Below, one piece after another: positions 63,335 to 64,000 of a stretch of DNA of 64,000 nt. This DNA comes from Rhodanobacter sp. FW104-R8. GTDB taxonomy: Bacteria; Pseudomonadota; Gammaproteobacteria; Xanthomonadales; Rhodanobacteraceae. Numbering within the stretch: the first letter of the stretch is position 1; each line of letters starts with the position of its first letter. The DNA lies in the NCBI RefSeq assembly GCF_001617365.1, contig NZ_LVJR01000028.1:62001-126000 (forward strand), read 5' to 3'. The position numbers and the translations under genes were made by a program. Under the pieces are notes generated by a model. That model saw nothing but the letters and a program-made list of their open reading frames with translations, had not been told where the DNA came from and did not search any database.

Positions 63335-64000
63335 ATGCCGAAACGCGCGTACCTGCCCGCTCCCTTGCTGCTGCTGGCCCTTGCGCTGGCGCCGCCCGCC
63401 TTCGCCGCCGCACCTGCGGTCGACCCGCGCATCGAGCAGGTGCTGGCCCAGCTGGGCAAGGCGCAGTCGATCCAGGCGGTGGCGATCTCGCCGGACGGCA
63501 AGCAGCTGGCGTGGGTGATCGAGCGCGACGGCAAGCCGGCGATCGAGCGGGCCGACGCCGACGGCCGCCATGCGCATCGCGTGAGCGCCGCGGCCAAGCC
63601 GGGCGAATGCGCCGAATCCGGCATCGCCTGGGCGCCCGATTCGCGCCACCTCGCCTTCATCGCCAACTGCCATGTCGACCTCACCAGCACCAGGGTCATG
63701 CAGAACGCCATTTATCTCGCCGATACGCGCGGCAACGGCGCGCCGGCGCGGCTGGCCGAGCTGCAAGGCTACGTGCGTTCGCTGCAGTGGACTGCCGACG
63801 GCAAGTCGCTCGGCTTCCTCTACGTGTCCGGCGCCACCCGCCACGCCAGCGCGGTGGCCGCGGCCAAGCCGGCCGCCGGCGAGATCGGCGTGAGCGGGGT
63901 GGAAGTGCAGCGCGTGGCGAGTCTCGACGTGGCCAGCGGCGCGCTGCACGAACTCACGCCGGCCAGCCTGTACGCCTACGAATTCGACTGGTCGCCGGAC
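63335..64000 (+). CDS. S9 family peptidase, N-terminal part (runs off window)
   Basis: 222 codons are present from ATG 63335 and the frame is open at the window end. Signal peptide (LLLLALALAPPAFAAAP), then beta-propeller strands of the dipeptidyl-peptidase type (VAISPDGKQLAWVIERDGK, GIAWAPDSRHLAFIA, SLQWTADGKSLGFLYV). The catalytic alpha/beta-hydrolase domain would lie beyond the window. Confidence 0.8.
   Translation, partial: MPKRAYLPAPLLLLALALAPPAFAAAPAVDPRIEQVLAQLGKAQSIQAVAISPDGKQLAWVIERDGKPAIERADADGRHAHRVSAAAKPGECAESGIAWAPDSRHLAFIANCHVDLTSTRVMQNAIYLADTRGNGAPARLAELQGYVRSLQWTADGKSLGFLYVSGATRHASAVAAAKPAAGEIGVSGVEVQRVASLDVASGALHELTPASLYAYEFDWSPD

Overview
The window is a GC-rich (roughly two-thirds G+C), densely coding chromosomal stretch. 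The gene content points to a gammaproteobacterium of the Xanthomonadales/Lysobacterales, most likely Rhodanobacteraceae. The hints are a glnA / amtB / glnK / TIGR02001 nitrogen cluster, an Lrp-phhA pair, a secreted DUF885 protein, a TonB-dependent receptor with a YncE-like propeller, and abundant short palindromic intergenic repeats. The assignment is inferred from gene content and style, not from a marker gene. I see no rRNA, tRNA, CRISPR array or prophage.

Layout. 1-4.1 kb: a TRIC-type membrane protein and a small catabolic-looking cluster (amidohydrolase, an SDR broken by an in-frame TAG, a lipocalin-like protein, a second SDR). 4.1-8.5 kb: redox and stress genes (DODA-type dioxygenase, NAD(P)-binding oxidoreductase, Dps, FMN reductase, CDF transporter, DoxX). 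8.7-16 kb: a scarred region. At its left edge lies a deleted copy of a sugar-dehydrogenase small-subunit gene plus an IS630-like remnant; at its right edge lies a fragment of the 3' end of glnA with its terminator. Between them sit a YncE-like protein, a TonB-dependent receptor and a two-component system. 16.2-21.1 kb: the intact small subunit, GMC oxidoreductase, triheme cytochrome c and OprB porin, a periplasmic sugar/polyol oxidation operon. 21.2-25.5 kb: glnA, amtB, glnK and a TIGR02001 outer-membrane protein, with sigma-54 promoters and NtrC-like sites readable in the sequence.

25.6-34.4 kb: uppP, then a LysR regulator divergent from an RND efflux operon (fusion protein, pump, outer-membrane lipoprotein, SDR). 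34.6-42.4 kb: a Tat-exported M24 peptidase, a YqjD/YqjE/YqjK-like envelope cluster with an AI-2E family protein, DUF1328, a YbhB protein, a GIY-YIG gene bracketed by palindromic repeat pairs, a sorbosone dehydrogenase-like protein and an exported methyltransferase. 42.4-53.9 kb: a 2OG dioxygenase, a GH92 glycosidase, a YheT hydrolase, a PlsC acyltransferase, TetR/MFS, Lrp/phhA, an SGNH hydrolase and a RES-Xre toxin-antitoxin pair. 54-64 kb: DUF885, SulP, ParB-like, a WYL/GST/VOC/PfpI cluster, fbp, a patatin lipoprotein and the start of an S9 peptidase.

The most unusual aspect is the role of small repeats. One family (about 32 bp, core ATTCCTGC-loop-GCAGGAAT) flanks the GIY-YIG gene on both sides. 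The same family lies in frame inside the signal-peptide region of the efflux lipoprotein and offers it a start codon. A second palindrome supplies the stop codons of two convergent genes. A third, GC-rich family lies inside the RND operon, inside the toxin-antitoxin operon and downstream of fbp.
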